From assembly GCF_036325985.1 (NCBI RefSeq), contig NZ_JAUHLI010000001.1, forward strand, positions 248,001 to 312,000: DNA of 64,000 nt, in the 5' to 3' direction. A program made the position numbers and the translations under genes. The stretch comes from Alkalimonas cellulosilytica. GTDB lineage: Bacteria; Pseudomonadota; Gammaproteobacteria; Enterobacterales; Alteromonadaceae. The notes below the pieces were generated by a model, which was not told where the DNA came from, made no database searches, and worked only from the letters and a program-made list of their open reading frames with translations. The first letter of the stretch is position 1. Each line of letters begins with the position of its first letter. Below, in pieces: positions 8,638-18,257 of this stretch.

Positions 8638-10740
8638 ATGCAGTTAGCCAGTTATTTCAATCGATTCGATCGCACCAAGTTGAACCACCTGAAAGGAGTG
8701 GGCACGCCATTTTTGATTATGGCGGCTTTGTCGATGGTGGTGTTGCCGTTACCTCCTTTTCTGCTGGATGTATTGTTTTCATTCAATATTGCGCTCGCAT
8801 TGGTGGTGCTTTTAGTCACCATTTATACCCTAAGGCCGCTTGATTTTGGTATTTTCCCAACGGTATTGCTGGTGGCAACTATTATGCGCCTGGCTCTGAA
8901 CGTCGCCAGTACCCGGGTGGTGTTGCTGGAAGGACATGAAGGCGGTGATGCGGCTGGTAAAGTGATTGAAGCCTTTGGCTCTGTGGTCATCGGTGGCAAC
9001 TATGCGGTTGGTTTGGTCGTATTTTTTATTCTGATCATTATCAACTTTGTGGTGATTACCAAGGGTGCTGGCCGGATTGCTGAAGTTACCGCCCGCTTTA
9101 CCCTGGATGCGATGCCAGGCAAGCAAATGGCGATTGATGCGGATTTGAATGCGGGTCTGCTTACCCAGGAAGAGGCCAGTGCACGTCGGGATGAAGTGAC
9201 GCAAGAAGCGGATTTTTATGGTTCGATGGATGGTGCCAGTAAGTTTGTCAAAGGCGATGCTATCGCCGGCATTGTGATCCTGGCCATTAACCTGATTGGT
9301 GGGCTTTTTATCGGCATGATTCAGCATGGTCTGAGCTTTGGCCAGGCGGTGGAAGTCTACACCCTGCTCACCATTGGTGATGGTCTGGTCGCGCAAATCC
9401 CAGCACTGTTGTTATCCATCGGTACCGCCATCATCATTACCCGTCAGAATCGCTCCGAGGATATGGGCAAACAGTTTACCGGTCAGTTGGCCAATATCCG
9501 GGTGTTGTTTATTGCGGCTGGCGTGCTGTTGTTGATGGGCATTGTGCCAGGTATGCCTCATTTCTCATTTATCTCGCTGGCGCTGCTGATAGGTGGTGTT
9601 GCCTATTTCCTGCAGCGCAAAGAGCAGCAACAAGTGGCAGAACTGGTGACCCGTGGGCCTGAGCCGGATAGTCGTCAGGAAGCTCAACCCATGAAAGAGA
9701 TCGGCTGGGATGATGTGCAACCGGTCGATACCATTGGCCTGGAGGTGGGTTATCGCTTAATACCTTTGGTGGATAAATCGCAGGGCGGAGAGCTACTGAC
9801 CCGCATCAAAGGTGTTCGGAAAAAGCTATCGCAAGAGCTGGGCTTTCTGATCCCTGCAGTGCATATCCGTGACAACCTGGACTTAGAGCCAAACAGCTAC
9901 CGGGTGTCTTTGATGGGGGTGACCACTGGTGAGGCTGAGCTGCGGCATGACCATGAGCTGGCAATCAATCCAGGCCAGGTGTTTGGCACGGTTAAGGGCA
10001 TTGCCACCCGGGATCCAGCCTTTGGCCTGGAAGCGGTATGGATTGCCAAATCGCAACGTGAACACGCGCAAACGTTGGGGTATACCGTGGTAGATGCTGC
10101 GACCGTAGTCGCTACGCATTTAAGCCAGGTTCTCACCAACAATGCCGCTAGTTTGCTCGGACATGAGGAAGTGCAGAACTTGCTGGATATGCTGGCACGA
10201 ACCTCCCCCAAACTGGTGGAAGGCCTGGTACCGGAAACTCTGCCATTGACCACTGTGGTGAAAGTACTGCAAAACCTGCTGAATGAAGGGGTGCCGATCC
10301 GCGACATGAAAACCCTGGTACAAACATTGGTGGAGTACGGTGCCAAGAGTCAGGATGTTGATGTGTTGACGGCAGCCTGTCGCATTGCCTTGCGTCGCTT
10401 GATTGTGCAAGAGATTGCGGGCAGTCAGCAAGAGTTACCGGTTATTACCTTTGCCCCGGAGCTGGAGCAAATGCTGCATCAGTCAATGCAGGCTGCCGGC
10501 AATGATGGCGGTGGTATCGAACCAGGGCTAGCTGAACGTATCCAGCAATCCCTGCAGGATGCCAGTCAAAATCAGGAACTGAGTGGCGAGTCTGCCATTT
10601 TACTAACGTCAAGTATTTTACGCTCTGTGATGGCACGATTTGTGAAGTACACCATTCCAGGGTTGCGAGTTCTGTCCTATCAGGAAATTCCGGATGACAA
10701 ACAAATTCGTATTGTCAGCGTGGTAGGCCAGGCCAATTAG
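8638..10740 (+). CDS. flhA: Flagellar export protein FlhA
   Basis: A 700-residue protein with about eight N-terminal membrane helices (to residue ~320) and a large cytoplasmic domain. The FHIPEP-family signatures are visible, including ALNVASTRVVLLEGHEG and the cytoplasmic loop DAMPGKQMAIDADLNAGLL. FlhA forms the nonameric ring that receives substrates and chaperones and couples proton flow to export. The ATG at 8638 gives the normal N-terminus. It begins a new transcription unit behind the sigma-54 promoter. Confidence 0.97.
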   Translation: MQLASYFNRFDRTKLNHLKGVGTPFLIMAALSMVVLPLPPFLLDVLFSFNIALALVVLLVTIYTLRPLDFGIFPTVLLVATIMRLALNVASTRVVLLEGHEGGDAAGKVIEAFGSVVIGGNYAVGLVVFFILIIINFVVITKGAGRIAEVTARFTLDAMPGKQMAIDADLNAGLLTQEEASARRDEVTQEADFYGSMDGASKFVKGDAIAGIVILAINLIGGLFIGMIQHGLSFGQAVEVYTLLTIGDGLVAQIPALLLSIGTAIIITRQNRSEDMGKQFTGQLANIRVLFIAAGVLLLMGIVPGMPHFSFISLALLIGGVAYFLQRKEQQQVAELVTRGPEPDSRQEAQPMKEIGWDDVQPVDTIGLEVGYRLIPLVDKSQGGELLTRIKGVRKKLSQELGFLIPAVHIRDNLDLEPNSYRVSLMGVTTGEAELRHDHELAINPGQVFGTVKGIATRDPAFGLEAVWIAKSQREHAQTLGYTVVDAATVVATHLSQVLTNNAASLLGHEEVQNLLDMLARTSPKLVEGLVPETLPLTTVVKVLQNLLNEGVPIRDMKTLVQTLVEYGAKSQDVDVLTAACRIALRRLIVQEIAGSQQELPVITFAPELEQMLHQSMQAAGNDGGGIEPGLAERIQQSLQDASQNQELSGESAILLTSSILRSVMARFVKYTIPGLRVLSYQEIPDDKQIRIVSVVGQAN

Positions 10741-10750
10741 GAGATAGCCG

Positions 10751-12148
10751 ATGAAAATTAAACGCTTTGTTGCCAAAGATATGCGCTCTGCGCTGGATGA
10801 GGTCAAAGAGTTCCTGGGGCCAGACGCCATTATTATGTCGAATAAGAAAGTGGCCGGAGGAGTTGAAATTGTCGCGGCTATCGACCCGGATGCCCAGCCG
10901 GCTGTGGTAGCAGAGCCAAAGAAAGCGATAGATACTGGCAGTGCCACCGTGTCAGCGCTGGCGGCCCGTCAAAGTGCCTTGCAGCAAAAAATGCGTGTTG
11001 AGCCAGCCATTGATGATGAAGCTGACTCACTGCGAGCCTTACTGGCCCGGCAGATGAGTAAGCAAGGCGGTCAGGTGGAGGCGGTAACAGCTGCACCAGC
11101 CCCTAAACCTGCACGGCAAGAAAGTCGGACCGAACGTCAAAACAATGGCGCTCACCCCTCCGTCAGTGTGCAGGAGTTAAGCCAGTGGCAGGAAAAGCAG
11201 CAGCAACAGCTGCAGTCTGAGTTTGCCGCCATGCGCAATGAAATGTTGTCGATGCGGCAGTTATTGCAGCACCAGGTATCCGGTTTGATGTGGCAAGAGT
11301 TGGCTCGTACCGAGCCGGTTCGGGCTCTGGTGATTGAGCAAATGAAGCAAATGGGCTTATCATCGGCCATGGCCGATCAACTGGCGTGCTTTATGCCGGA
11401 AGATATTTCCGAGAGCGAAGCCTGGGATACGGCTTTGGAACTGCTGGCCGGTCAGCTGAACACCGGAAATAACGATATTATGCGTAAAGGTGGCGTGGTG
11501 GCTCTGGTTGGTCCGACCGGCGTTGGTAAAACCACCACAGTAGCTAAGCTGGCGGCACAGTATGCCCGCAAACATGGCGCTGATCAGGTGGCCTTGATTA
11601 CCACCGATACGTTTCGCATTGGTGCTTTGGACCAATTGTCGACTTTTGGTCGTATTATTGGCTGTCCGGTGCGTCAGGCCAACGACAGTGAAGAGCTGGC
11701 TTTGCTGTTAAAGCAATTTGCCAACCGTAGCCTGGTGCTGATCGATACCGCAGGGATGAGCCAACGTGATCTTCGTCTGGCAGAAAAACTTGCCGCTCTG
11801 GTGCAGGATTCTCTTGTAAAAATAAAGAGCTATTTGGTATTGTCTGCTACAGCACAGGCTCGTGTGATGCAAGAGAGCGTCGATCACTTCAAACGGATTC
11901 CATTATCAGGTTGTATTTTTACCAAACTTGATGAATGCTTAAGCTTAGGTGAAATCATCAATGCTGCGCTCCAAAATGCCTTACCGGTATGCTACCTGAC
12001 CAATGGTCAACGTGTACCTGAGGATATACGCATCGCCCGGGCCGATGACATCGTAGCGCAAGCTGAAAAGCTACGCATCGCATACAGTAGTACGGCTTAT
12101 CAATGGGAGGCCTCCATTGGCAGCCGAGCGGAAGGGGCCTATGCATAG
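10751..12148 (+). CDS. flhF: Flagellar placement GTPase FlhF
   Basis: A 465-residue SRP-type GTPase. The B domain starts MKIKRFVAKDMRSALDEVKE, a variable linker follows, and the NG domain carries the P-loop GPTGVGKTTT (about residues 253-262), DTAGMSQRD (G3) and TKLDE (G4). FlhF marks the cell pole for flagellar assembly and stimulates basal-body genes. It overlaps flhG by eight bases. Its partners FlhG and FipA are both encoded in this window, consistent with one polar flagellum. Confidence 0.96.
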   Translation: MKIKRFVAKDMRSALDEVKEFLGPDAIIMSNKKVAGGVEIVAAIDPDAQPAVVAEPKKAIDTGSATVSALAARQSALQQKMRVEPAIDDEADSLRALLARQMSKQGGQVEAVTAAPAPKPARQESRTERQNNGAHPSVSVQELSQWQEKQQQQLQSEFAAMRNEMLSMRQLLQHQVSGLMWQELARTEPVRALVIEQMKQMGLSSAMADQLACFMPEDISESEAWDTALELLAGQLNTGNNDIMRKGGVVALVGPTGVGKTTTVAKLAAQYARKHGADQVALITTDTFRIGALDQLSTFGRIIGCPVRQANDSEELALLLKQFANRSLVLIDTAGMSQRDLRLAEKLAALVQDSLVKIKSYLVLSATAQARVMQESVDHFKRIPLSGCIFTKLDECLSLGEIINAALQNALPVCYLTNGQRVPEDIRIARADDIVAQAEKLRIAYSSTAYQWEASIGSRAEGAYA

Positions 12149-13025
12149 TCATGAGCACATCGACGATCAGGCCGCAGGTCTGAGGACAATGAAAACGAAC
12201 ATGGTCAAAGTTATCGCAGTTACCGGTGGTAAAGGCGGCGTTGGCAAAACGAATGTCTCGCTTAATCTGGCTATTGCCATGGCGCAGCTTGGTAAACGCG
12301 TCATGGTGTTGGATGCTGATTTAGGCTTGGCCAATTGTGATGTCATGCTTGGACTTCGGGTGCACAAAAACTTGTCTCATGTGTTGTCTGGTGAAGCCGA
12401 ACTGGACGATATTCTGATTGAGGGACCTGCTGGCATCAAAATCATTCCAGCCACCTCTGGATCGCAAAATATGACCGAATTAAGCCCGGCAGAGCACGCC
12501 GGTTTGATTCGCGCATTCAGTGAAATGAAAACCCGGGTCGATATCTTGCTGATAGATACCGCAGCCGGAATTTCCGATATGGTGATGAGCTTTTCCAGGG
12601 CGTCACAAGATGTACTGGTGGTGGTATGCGACGAGCCTTCATCCATCACCGATGCGTATGCCCTGATGAAAATACTCAGTCGCGACCATGAGGTACAGCG
12701 TTTTAAAATCATTGCCAATATGGTGCGTAGCTTGCGCGAAGGCCAGGAGCTTTTTGCCAAACTGACCCGGGTGACCGATCGCTTTCTGGACGTCAATCTG
12801 GAGCTGGTGGCCACCATTCCCTACGATGAAAATGTGCGCAAAGCTGCTCGTAAACAGCGTGCCTTTGTCGAAGCGTTCCCAAAAACCGGCGCCAGTCTGG
12901 CAGTGAAGTCGCTGGCCATGAAAGTCGTGAAGTGGCCAACTCCGGCAGGTGCCTCCGGCCACCTCGAATTCTTTTTGGAGCAATTGGTGCAGCAACCGGA
13001 TAAAACCCAGCGAGGTTTGGCGTGA
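12141..13025 (+). CDS. flhG: Flagellar number regulator FlhG (FleN), MinD-like ATPase
   Basis: A 294-residue ParA/MinD-family ATPase with the deviant Walker A GGKGGVGKTN, and LLIDTAAGISD as Walker B. FlhG restrains FlhF and the FleQ/FlrA master regulator so that one flagellum is made. I chose the ATG at 12141, which has GAAGGGG just upstream and overlaps the flhF stop; an in-frame TTG at 12117 would extend it. A short N-terminal segment (DQAAGLRTM) resembles the FlhF-activating DQAxxLR motif known for FlhG. Confidence 0.95.
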   Translation: MHSHEHIDDQAAGLRTMKTNMVKVIAVTGGKGGVGKTNVSLNLAIAMAQLGKRVMVLDADLGLANCDVMLGLRVHKNLSHVLSGEAELDDILIEGPAGIKIIPATSGSQNMTELSPAEHAGLIRAFSEMKTRVDILLIDTAAGISDMVMSFSRASQDVLVVVCDEPSSITDAYALMKILSRDHEVQRFKIIANMVRSLREGQELFAKLTRVTDRFLDVNLELVATIPYDENVRKAARKQRAFVEAFPKTGASLAVKSLAMKVVKWPTPAGASGHLEFFLEQLVQQPDKTQRGLA

Positions 13026-13741
13026 ATGCAAAATTGTCTGCTTATGGTGCGGCGGATCAATTAAACCAACTGATTGAACGCCATGCGCCACTGGTGAAAC
13101 GCATCGCTTATCATCTGTTGGCGCGTTTGCCTGCCAGTGTCCAGGTGGATGATCTGATTCAATCTGGCATGATTGGCTTGATGGAAGCTGCCAAGAACTT
13201 TGATGGTAGTAAAGGGGCCAGTTTTGAAACCTTTGCGGGGATCCGAATCCGTGGCGCCATGCTCGATGAGATGCGCCGCGGGGACTGGACACCGCGTTCT
13301 GTCCACCGCAATGCGCGATTAATCGCCGAGACCATTGCGGAATTGGAAGCAGAGCTTGGCCGAGATGTTAAAGATATAGAAGTTGCTGAAAAACTTGATA
13401 TATCTTTAGATGAGTACCATCATATGCTAAGTGATGTCAGTAGTGGCCGGATCCTGGGAATTGAGGATTTGGGCGTTTCTGAAGATGTCCTGGTATCTGC
13501 TGATGAGCGAGCAACTGATCAGCTGTACGAAGCGCAGGCAAACGAAGCGTTTCAGCACAGTCTGATGCAGACCATCAGCAATTTGCCCGAGCGGGAAGCA
13601 TTAGTGCTATCACTGTATTACAATGATGAGCTAAACTTGAAAGAGATCGGAGCCGTACTGAATGTCAGTGAGTCCCGGGTCAGTCAAATCCATAGTCAGG
13701 CGCTGGTTCGTTTAAAGTCCAGAATGCAGGATTGGTTGTAA
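13022..13741 (+). CDS. fliA: Flagellar sigma factor FliA (sigma-28)
   Basis: A 239-residue RNA polymerase sigma factor with regions 2 (HLLARLPASVQVDDLIQSG), 3 (RDVKDIEVAEKLDI) and 4 (LKEIGAVLNVSESRVSQIHSQAL). FliA drives late flagellar and chemotaxis genes and is held by FlgM until the hook is complete. The start is a GTG whose bases overlap the flhG stop (GTGA), implying coupled translation. A candidate FliA promoter lies directly downstream, before cheY. Confidence 0.97.
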   Translation: MNAKLSAYGAADQLNQLIERHAPLVKRIAYHLLARLPASVQVDDLIQSGMIGLMEAAKNFDGSKGASFETFAGIRIRGAMLDEMRRGDWTPRSVHRNARLIAETIAELEAELGRDVKDIEVAEKLDISLDEYHHMLSDVSSGRILGIEDLGVSEDVLVSADERATDQLYEAQANEAFQHSLMQTISNLPEREALVLSLYYNDELNLKEIGAVLNVSESRVSQIHSQALVRLKSRMQDWL

Positions 13742-13742
13742 T

Positions 13743-13768
13743 TAATAGTTATTGAACATGTCCGATAA
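13743..13768 (+). promoter_or_regulatory. Candidate sigma-28 (FliA) promoter for the cheY operon
   Basis: TAATAGTT (13743-13750), ten bases, then TCCGATAA (13761-13768). The -10 element differs from the FliA consensus GCCGATAA in one base. The -35 is weaker and the spacing is one base short of the usual 11. It is just after the fliA stop and 24 bases before the cheY start, the expected place for a late chemotaxis promoter. Confidence 0.5.
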
Positions 13769-13791
13769 CGATTTTCTCAGCGGAGGGGATT

Positions 13792-14175
13792 TTGGATAAG
13801 AACATGAAAATTCTGGTGGTTGATGATTTCTCCACCATGCGTCGAATTATTAAAAACTTGCTGAGAGATCTTGGGTTTACCAATGTATCTGAAGCAGACG
13901 ATGGCAGCACAGCATTACCCATGCTGCAAGGTGGTGATTTTGACTTTGTGGTGACCGACTGGAATATGCCAGGCATGCAGGGCATTGATTTACTTCGGGC
14001 GATACGTGCCGATGCTAAATTGAAACACATCCCTGTATTGATGGTGACCGCAGAAGCGAAGAAAGAACAAATCATTGCTGCGGCTCAGGCTGGGGTGAAT
14101 GGCTATATTGTCAAGCCATTTACTGCAGCTACCTTGCAAGAGAAACTATCCAAAGTGTTTGAAAGGATTGGATAA
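13792..14175 (+). CDS. cheY: Chemotaxis response regulator CheY
   Basis: A 127-residue single-domain receiver. The phosphoacceptor Asp lies in FVVTDWNMPGMQG, the acidic pocket in VVDDF, the switch Thr in MVTAEAK and the conserved Lys in IVKPF. CheY-P leaves CheA, binds FliM and changes motor direction. The start is TTG at 13792, placed five bases after GGAGGGG and giving MDKNMKILVVDDF, which matches close CheY homologues; an ATG at 13804 would remove four residues. cheZ follows. Confidence 0.96.
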   Translation: MDKNMKILVVDDFSTMRRIIKNLLRDLGFTNVSEADDGSTALPMLQGGDFDFVVTDWNMPGMQGIDLLRAIRADAKLKHIPVLMVTAEAKKEQIIAAAQAGVNGYIVKPFTAATLQEKLSKVFERIG

Positions 14176-14201
14176 GCTGACGCAGACAAGGGAGTAATGC
14201 A

Positions 14202-14963
14202 ATGTCCGCACTCACAGCACCATCCATTTCACTGGAGCAGGCCAAAGAATTGGTCCAGCTGCTTGAGATGGGTGAAAATGAAGCGGCTAATCAACTGGTA
14301 CAGCAGATTGCCGTACCAGGGTCTGCAGAGCTTTTTTCTGAGGTCGGGAAACTGACCCGTCAACTGCACGATTCGCTGAAAAACTTCCAACTGGATCCAT
14401 CGCTGAATAACTTGCTGGAAGAAGATATTCCAGATGCCAAAAAACGACTGAATCACGTCATCGATATGACCGAGCAGGCAGCCAATAAGACCATGGATGC
14501 CGTCGAGTCTTGCTTGCCGATTGCGGACCAGTTAGGTCAAAACCTGCAGAATATTTTGCCGGATTGGCAACGTCTGATGAGCCGGGATTTGAAAGTTGGT
14601 GAGTTTAAATCCCTGTGCCACAGTTTGAATGGTTTTCTCGACCAGGCCAATGCGGATGCTGGCACATTAAATAGCTTATTGACTGAAGTACTGATGGCGC
14701 AGGACTATCAGGATCTGACCGGGCAAATTCTGCGTCGGGTGATTGAGCTGGTCCGGGAAGTCGAAGACAGCCTGATTGGCTTGCTGACAGCCTTTGGTGA
14801 AAGCAACCCGGATCTACTGCCAGATACATCCAAACCAGCAAAAGTGAAGAAGCCGAAAGCAGCTGCCGAGGCCGAAGGGCCCATCATTGATGCCGCAGGG
14901 CGTGATGATGTGGTCACGGGCCAGGATGACGTGGATGATCTTTTGTCGAGTTTAGGGTTTTAA
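14202..14963 (+). CDS. cheZ: CheY-P phosphatase CheZ
   Basis: A 253-residue helical protein. The catalytic Gln lies in LMAQDYQDLTGQ, the phosphatase motif that inserts into the CheY active site. The C-terminal tail ends DDVDDLLSSLGF, the CheY-binding amphipathic peptide, after a flexible Lys/Ala/Glu-rich linker. CheZ shortens the CheY-P signal. It has a good GGAG ribosome-binding site and is 13 bases ahead of cheA. Confidence 0.96.
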   Translation: MSALTAPSISLEQAKELVQLLEMGENEAANQLVQQIAVPGSAELFSEVGKLTRQLHDSLKNFQLDPSLNNLLEEDIPDAKKRLNHVIDMTEQAANKTMDAVESCLPIADQLGQNLQNILPDWQRLMSRDLKVGEFKSLCHSLNGFLDQANADAGTLNSLLTEVLMAQDYQDLTGQILRRVIELVREVEDSLIGLLTAFGESNPDLLPDTSKPAKVKKPKAAAEAEGPIIDAAGRDDVVTGQDDVDDLLSSLGF

Positions 14964-14976
14964 GAGGTGGCTAAGC

Positions 14977-17130
14977 ATGAGCTTTGATATGGATGAAGAC
15001 ATTCTACAGGATTTTCTGGTGGAAGCCGGAGAGATTCTGGAGCTGTTGCAAGAGCAACTGGTAGAGTTGGAAAACAACCCTGAAGACTCTAACTTGCTCA
15101 ATGCAATTTTCAGAGGTTTTCATACGGTCAAAGGTGGTGCTGGTTTTCTGTCACTCACTGAACTGGTCGATGCCTGCCATGGTGCAGAAAACGTATTCGA
15201 CATTTTGCGCACTGGCAAACGCCAGGTTACCCCTGAGTTGATGGATGTCATCCTGCAAGCGTTGGATACGGTGAATGCCATGTTTGTAGAGGTGCAAAAC
15301 CGTCAACCGCTGACCCCGGCCGATCCGGCACTGCTGGATGCCTTGCATCGCCTCAGTGAGCCTGACGATGGCAGCAGTGCACCAGTGGTAGCTCCTGCGG
15401 CTGTTACGCCACCGCCCTCTGCTCCAGCACCTGCAGCACCGGCGGCTGACTCATCTGACAGCATCGATGAAATGGATGAAGATGAGTTTGAGCGCCTGCT
15501 GGATGAATTGCATGGCGGTAAATCACCGGGCCAAAGCAGTGAACCAAGCCAGCCGCTGCTTGACCCGGACATGCAAGGCGATATGACCGACGAGGAGTTT
15601 GAGGCTATTTTAGACCAGCTGCATGGCAAAGGCAGTTTTAAAGCCGAGGCTGAACCCCCCAAACCTGCTGCCACGCCGGCTGCAGCAACGAAGTCTGCAG
15701 TGGCTTCTTCTCCGGCCAAAGATGATGAAATCACTGACGATGAGTTTGAGTCATTGCTGGATGAGTTGCATGGCAAAGGCAAATCGCCTCAGCCAGCACC
15801 AGCCAGTGCCGCGGCTGAACGTAAACCAGCACCTAAGGTGCCTGCGCAAGAGGCTGCAGCTCCAGCCTCTGCTGCTGTAGCAAAACCGGCACCAGCGGCT
15901 CCTGCAGCCCCCCCAGCAGCACAGCCTGAGACCACAGTGCGGGTCGATACTAAGCGTCTTGATGAAATTATGAACATGGTGGGCGAGCTGGTACTGGTTC
16001 GTAACCGCCTGGTAAGTTTGGCCACCAGCACCAAAGATGAAGAAATGGGCAAAGCCATTGCCAACCTGGATGTGGTCACGGCCGATATCCAGGGCGCAGT
16101 GATGAAAACCCGAATGCAGCCGATCAAAAAGGTGTTTGGTCGTTTTCCACGGGTGGTTCGCGATCTGGCACGTTCACTGAAAAAAGATATTACGCTGGAA
16201 CTCGAAGGCGAAGAAACCGATTTGGACAAAAACCTGGTAGAGGCTCTGGCAGATCCCCTGGTGCACTTGGTGCGCAACTCGGTTGACCATGGTATTGAGA
16301 TGCCCGATGTGCGTCAGGCTGCAGGCAAAGACCGTACCGGCCGGGTTAAACTGGCCGCTGAGCAGGCAGGCGATCATATTTTGCTGACCATCGAAGATGA
16401 TGGGGCAGGGATGGATCCAGAAAAATTAAAAGGCATTGCCATCAAACGTGGCATTTTGGATGTCGACGCGGCTGCCCGCATGTCGGATACCGAAGCATTC
16501 AATCTTATTTTTGCACCAGGTTTCTCAACCAAAGAGCAGATCTCGGATATTTCCGGCCGCGGTGTCGGTATGGATGTGGTCAAAACCAAAATCACCCAGC
16601 TCAATGGTAGTGTGCATATCAACTCCCAGCTTGGCAAAGGCACCTTGCTGGAAATTAAGGTCCCACTCACGCTGGCGATTCTGCCTACGCTGATGGTGGT
16701 TGTTGGCAAGCAAACATTTGCCTTACCCCTTGGTACCATTGATGAAATTGTGCAGCTGGATTTGGCAAAAACCAACAATGTCGATGGTCAATTGACGATC
16801 ATCGTACGCGATAAAGCCATCCCTTTGTTTTATCTGGAACACTGGTTGGTCAAAGGCTCCAGCAAAGCCGTGCGGCGTGAGCAGGGGCATGTGGTCATTT
16901 TGCAACTAGGTACCCAGAAAATTGGTTTTGTTGTCGACTCGCTGATTGGTCAGGAAGAGGTGGTGATCAAGCCACTGGACAACCTGTTGCAAGGTACGCC
17001 TGGTATGGCAGGTGCAACCATCACGTCGGATGGTGGTATTGCATTGATTCTGGATGTGCCGAGCTTACTGAAACACTACGCCCGTAAGTCGAAAATTAAA
17101 CTTGAGCGATTTGCTAAAACTGCTAGCTAA
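14977..17130 (+). CDS. cheA: Chemotaxis histidine kinase CheA
   Basis: A 717-residue kinase. P1 (residues ~1-110) carries the phosphorylated His49 in FHTVKGGAGF. P3 (about 320-380) contains MNMVGELVLVRNRL, P4 has LVRNSVDHG, DDGAGMDP and GRGVGMDVV, and the P5 CheW-like domain lies from about 570. Between P1 and P3 no typical P2 fold is evident. Instead there is an Ala/Pro-rich linker with three acidic repeats (listed separately). CheA passes phosphate to CheY and CheB. Neighbours parP and cheW encode its array partners. Confidence 0.96.
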   Translation: MSFDMDEDILQDFLVEAGEILELLQEQLVELENNPEDSNLLNAIFRGFHTVKGGAGFLSLTELVDACHGAENVFDILRTGKRQVTPELMDVILQALDTVNAMFVEVQNRQPLTPADPALLDALHRLSEPDDGSSAPVVAPAAVTPPPSAPAPAAPAADSSDSIDEMDEDEFERLLDELHGGKSPGQSSEPSQPLLDPDMQGDMTDEEFEAILDQLHGKGSFKAEAEPPKPAATPAAATKSAVASSPAKDDEITDDEFESLLDELHGKGKSPQPAPASAAAERKPAPKVPAQEAAAPASAAVAKPAPAAPAAPPAAQPETTVRVDTKRLDEIMNMVGELVLVRNRLVSLATSTKDEEMGKAIANLDVVTADIQGAVMKTRMQPIKKVFGRFPRVVRDLARSLKKDITLELEGEETDLDKNLVEALADPLVHLVRNSVDHGIEMPDVRQAAGKDRTGRVKLAAEQAGDHILLTIEDDGAGMDPEKLKGIAIKRGILDVDAAARMSDTEAFNLIFAPGFSTKEQISDISGRGVGMDVVKTKITQLNGSVHINSQLGKGTLLEIKVPLTLAILPTLMVVVGKQTFALPLGTIDEIVQLDLAKTNNVDGQLTIIVRDKAIPLFYLEHWLVKGSSKAVRREQGHVVILQLGTQKIGFVVDSLIGQEEVVIKPLDNLLQGTPGMAGATITSDGGIALILDVPSLLKHYARKSKIKLERFAKTAS
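15472..15780 (+). repeat. Three acidic repeats in the CheA linker
   Basis: Coding repeats at 15472-15516, 15586-15630 and 15733-15777 translate to variants of DEFExLLDELHGKG (residues ~166, 204 and 253). They are separated by Pro/Ala-rich spacers of unequal length and conserved mostly at protein level. Such regularly placed acidic amphipathic helices in a disordered linker look like docking peptides. In Vibrio the CheA linker region carries the LID segment that binds ParP; whether these repeats correspond to it is an inference. Confidence 0.75.
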
Positions 17131-17141
17131 GCGAGTACTGA

Positions 17142-18257
17142 ATGGCCATAAAAGTTCTGGTGGTAGATGATTCCAGCTTTTTTCGTCGCCGCTTAACCGA
17201 GATTCTGAGCGGCGATGCTGAGTTGGAAGTGATTGATACCGCAAACAATGGCCAGCAAGCGGTTGAAAAAGCGATCGCTTTAAAACCCGATGTGATCACC
17301 ATGGACATCGAAATGCCGGTGATGGATGGTATTACTGCTGTGCGTGAAATTATGCAGCAGCAGCGTACGCCTATTCTGATGTTCTCTTCACTAACGCACG
17401 AAGGTGCCAAAGCGACCCTGGATGCACTGGATGCCGGTGCGGTAGATTTTTTACCGAAAAAGTTTGAAGACATTGCCAGAGACAAAGACGAAGCGATATC
17501 GCTGTTGCGTCAACGGGTAAAAGCCGTGGCCAGGCGATTGCCGGGCCGCTCTTTAGCTTCAACCCGTCCGGCACTGACCCGCAGTGGTTTTGAACGGCCA
17601 AAATTGGCTGAGCGGTTAAAAGAAACTCCAGCTGTGAGCCGGCCGACAACCTCAGGCGCATTCAAAGCCAGTGGCAAGACCTATAAATTGTTGGCCATAG
17701 GCACCTCGACCGGTGGCCCGGTTGCTCTGCAAAAAATAATTACCGCATTACCTGCCAATTTTCCGCTGCCGATTGTGTTAATTCAGCATATGCCAGCTGC
17801 CTTTACTGGCGCTTTTGCCACCCGTTTAAATGGTTTGGCTAAAATTTCCGTGAAAGAAGCCGAAGACAATGATGTGCTAAAGCCTGGTGTGGCTTATCTG
17901 GCACCTGGTGGCAAACAAATGCTGGTTGAAGGTAAGGCAGATCAAGCTCGCCTGCGGATTATGGAGGATGACTCGCCACGGATCACCTTTAAACCCAGTG
18001 TAGATATCACCTTTGGCAGTGCCGCCCGCGTGTTCAGGGAGCAGGTGTTGGCTGTCATATTAACCGGTATGGGCTCAGATGGACGCGAAGGAGCCCGTCT
18101 ATTAAAACAATATGGTTCACGTATTTGGGCTCAGGATGAGGCCAGCTGTGTCGTCTATGGCATGCCGCAGGCTGTTGCGGCAGCTGGGTTAATGGATGTC
18201 GAAGTCAGCTTGGCAGATACCGCCAGCAAACTGATAACTGAAGTGATGCATGGATAA
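17142..18257 (+). CDS. cheB: Chemotaxis protein-glutamate methylesterase CheB
   Basis: A 371-residue two-domain protein. The N-terminal receiver has VVDDSSFFRR and the phosphoacceptor in VITMDIEMPVMDG. The C-terminal methylesterase has the catalytic Ser in GTSTGGP, His in IQHMP and Asp in LTGMGSDG. Phosphorylated CheB removes methyl groups from chemoreceptors for adaptation. The inter-domain linker is slightly long. It overlaps motC by eight bases. No cheR is present in the window. Confidence 0.96.
   Translation: MAIKVLVVDDSSFFRRRLTEILSGDAELEVIDTANNGQQAVEKAIALKPDVITMDIEMPVMDGITAVREIMQQQRTPILMFSSLTHEGAKATLDALDAGAVDFLPKKFEDIARDKDEAISLLRQRVKAVARRLPGRSLASTRPALTRSGFERPKLAERLKETPAVSRPTTSGAFKASGKTYKLLAIGTSTGGPVALQKIITALPANFPLPIVLIQHMPAAFTGAFATRLNGLAKISVKEAEDNDVLKPGVAYLAPGGKQMLVEGKADQARLRIMEDDSPRITFKPSVDITFGSAARVFREQVLAVILTGMGSDGREGARLLKQYGSRIWAQDEASCVVYGMPQAVAAAGLMDVEVSLADTASKLITEVMHG

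Noticed and set aside
8830..9396. 188-codon open frame antisense to flhA
   Set aside because: flhA is certain on the plus strand; the antisense product has no recognisable features.
15303..15782. Long open frame antisense to the cheA linker
   Set aside because: It is a Ser/Ala-rich shadow of the biased Ala/Pro coding sequence and has no independent support.
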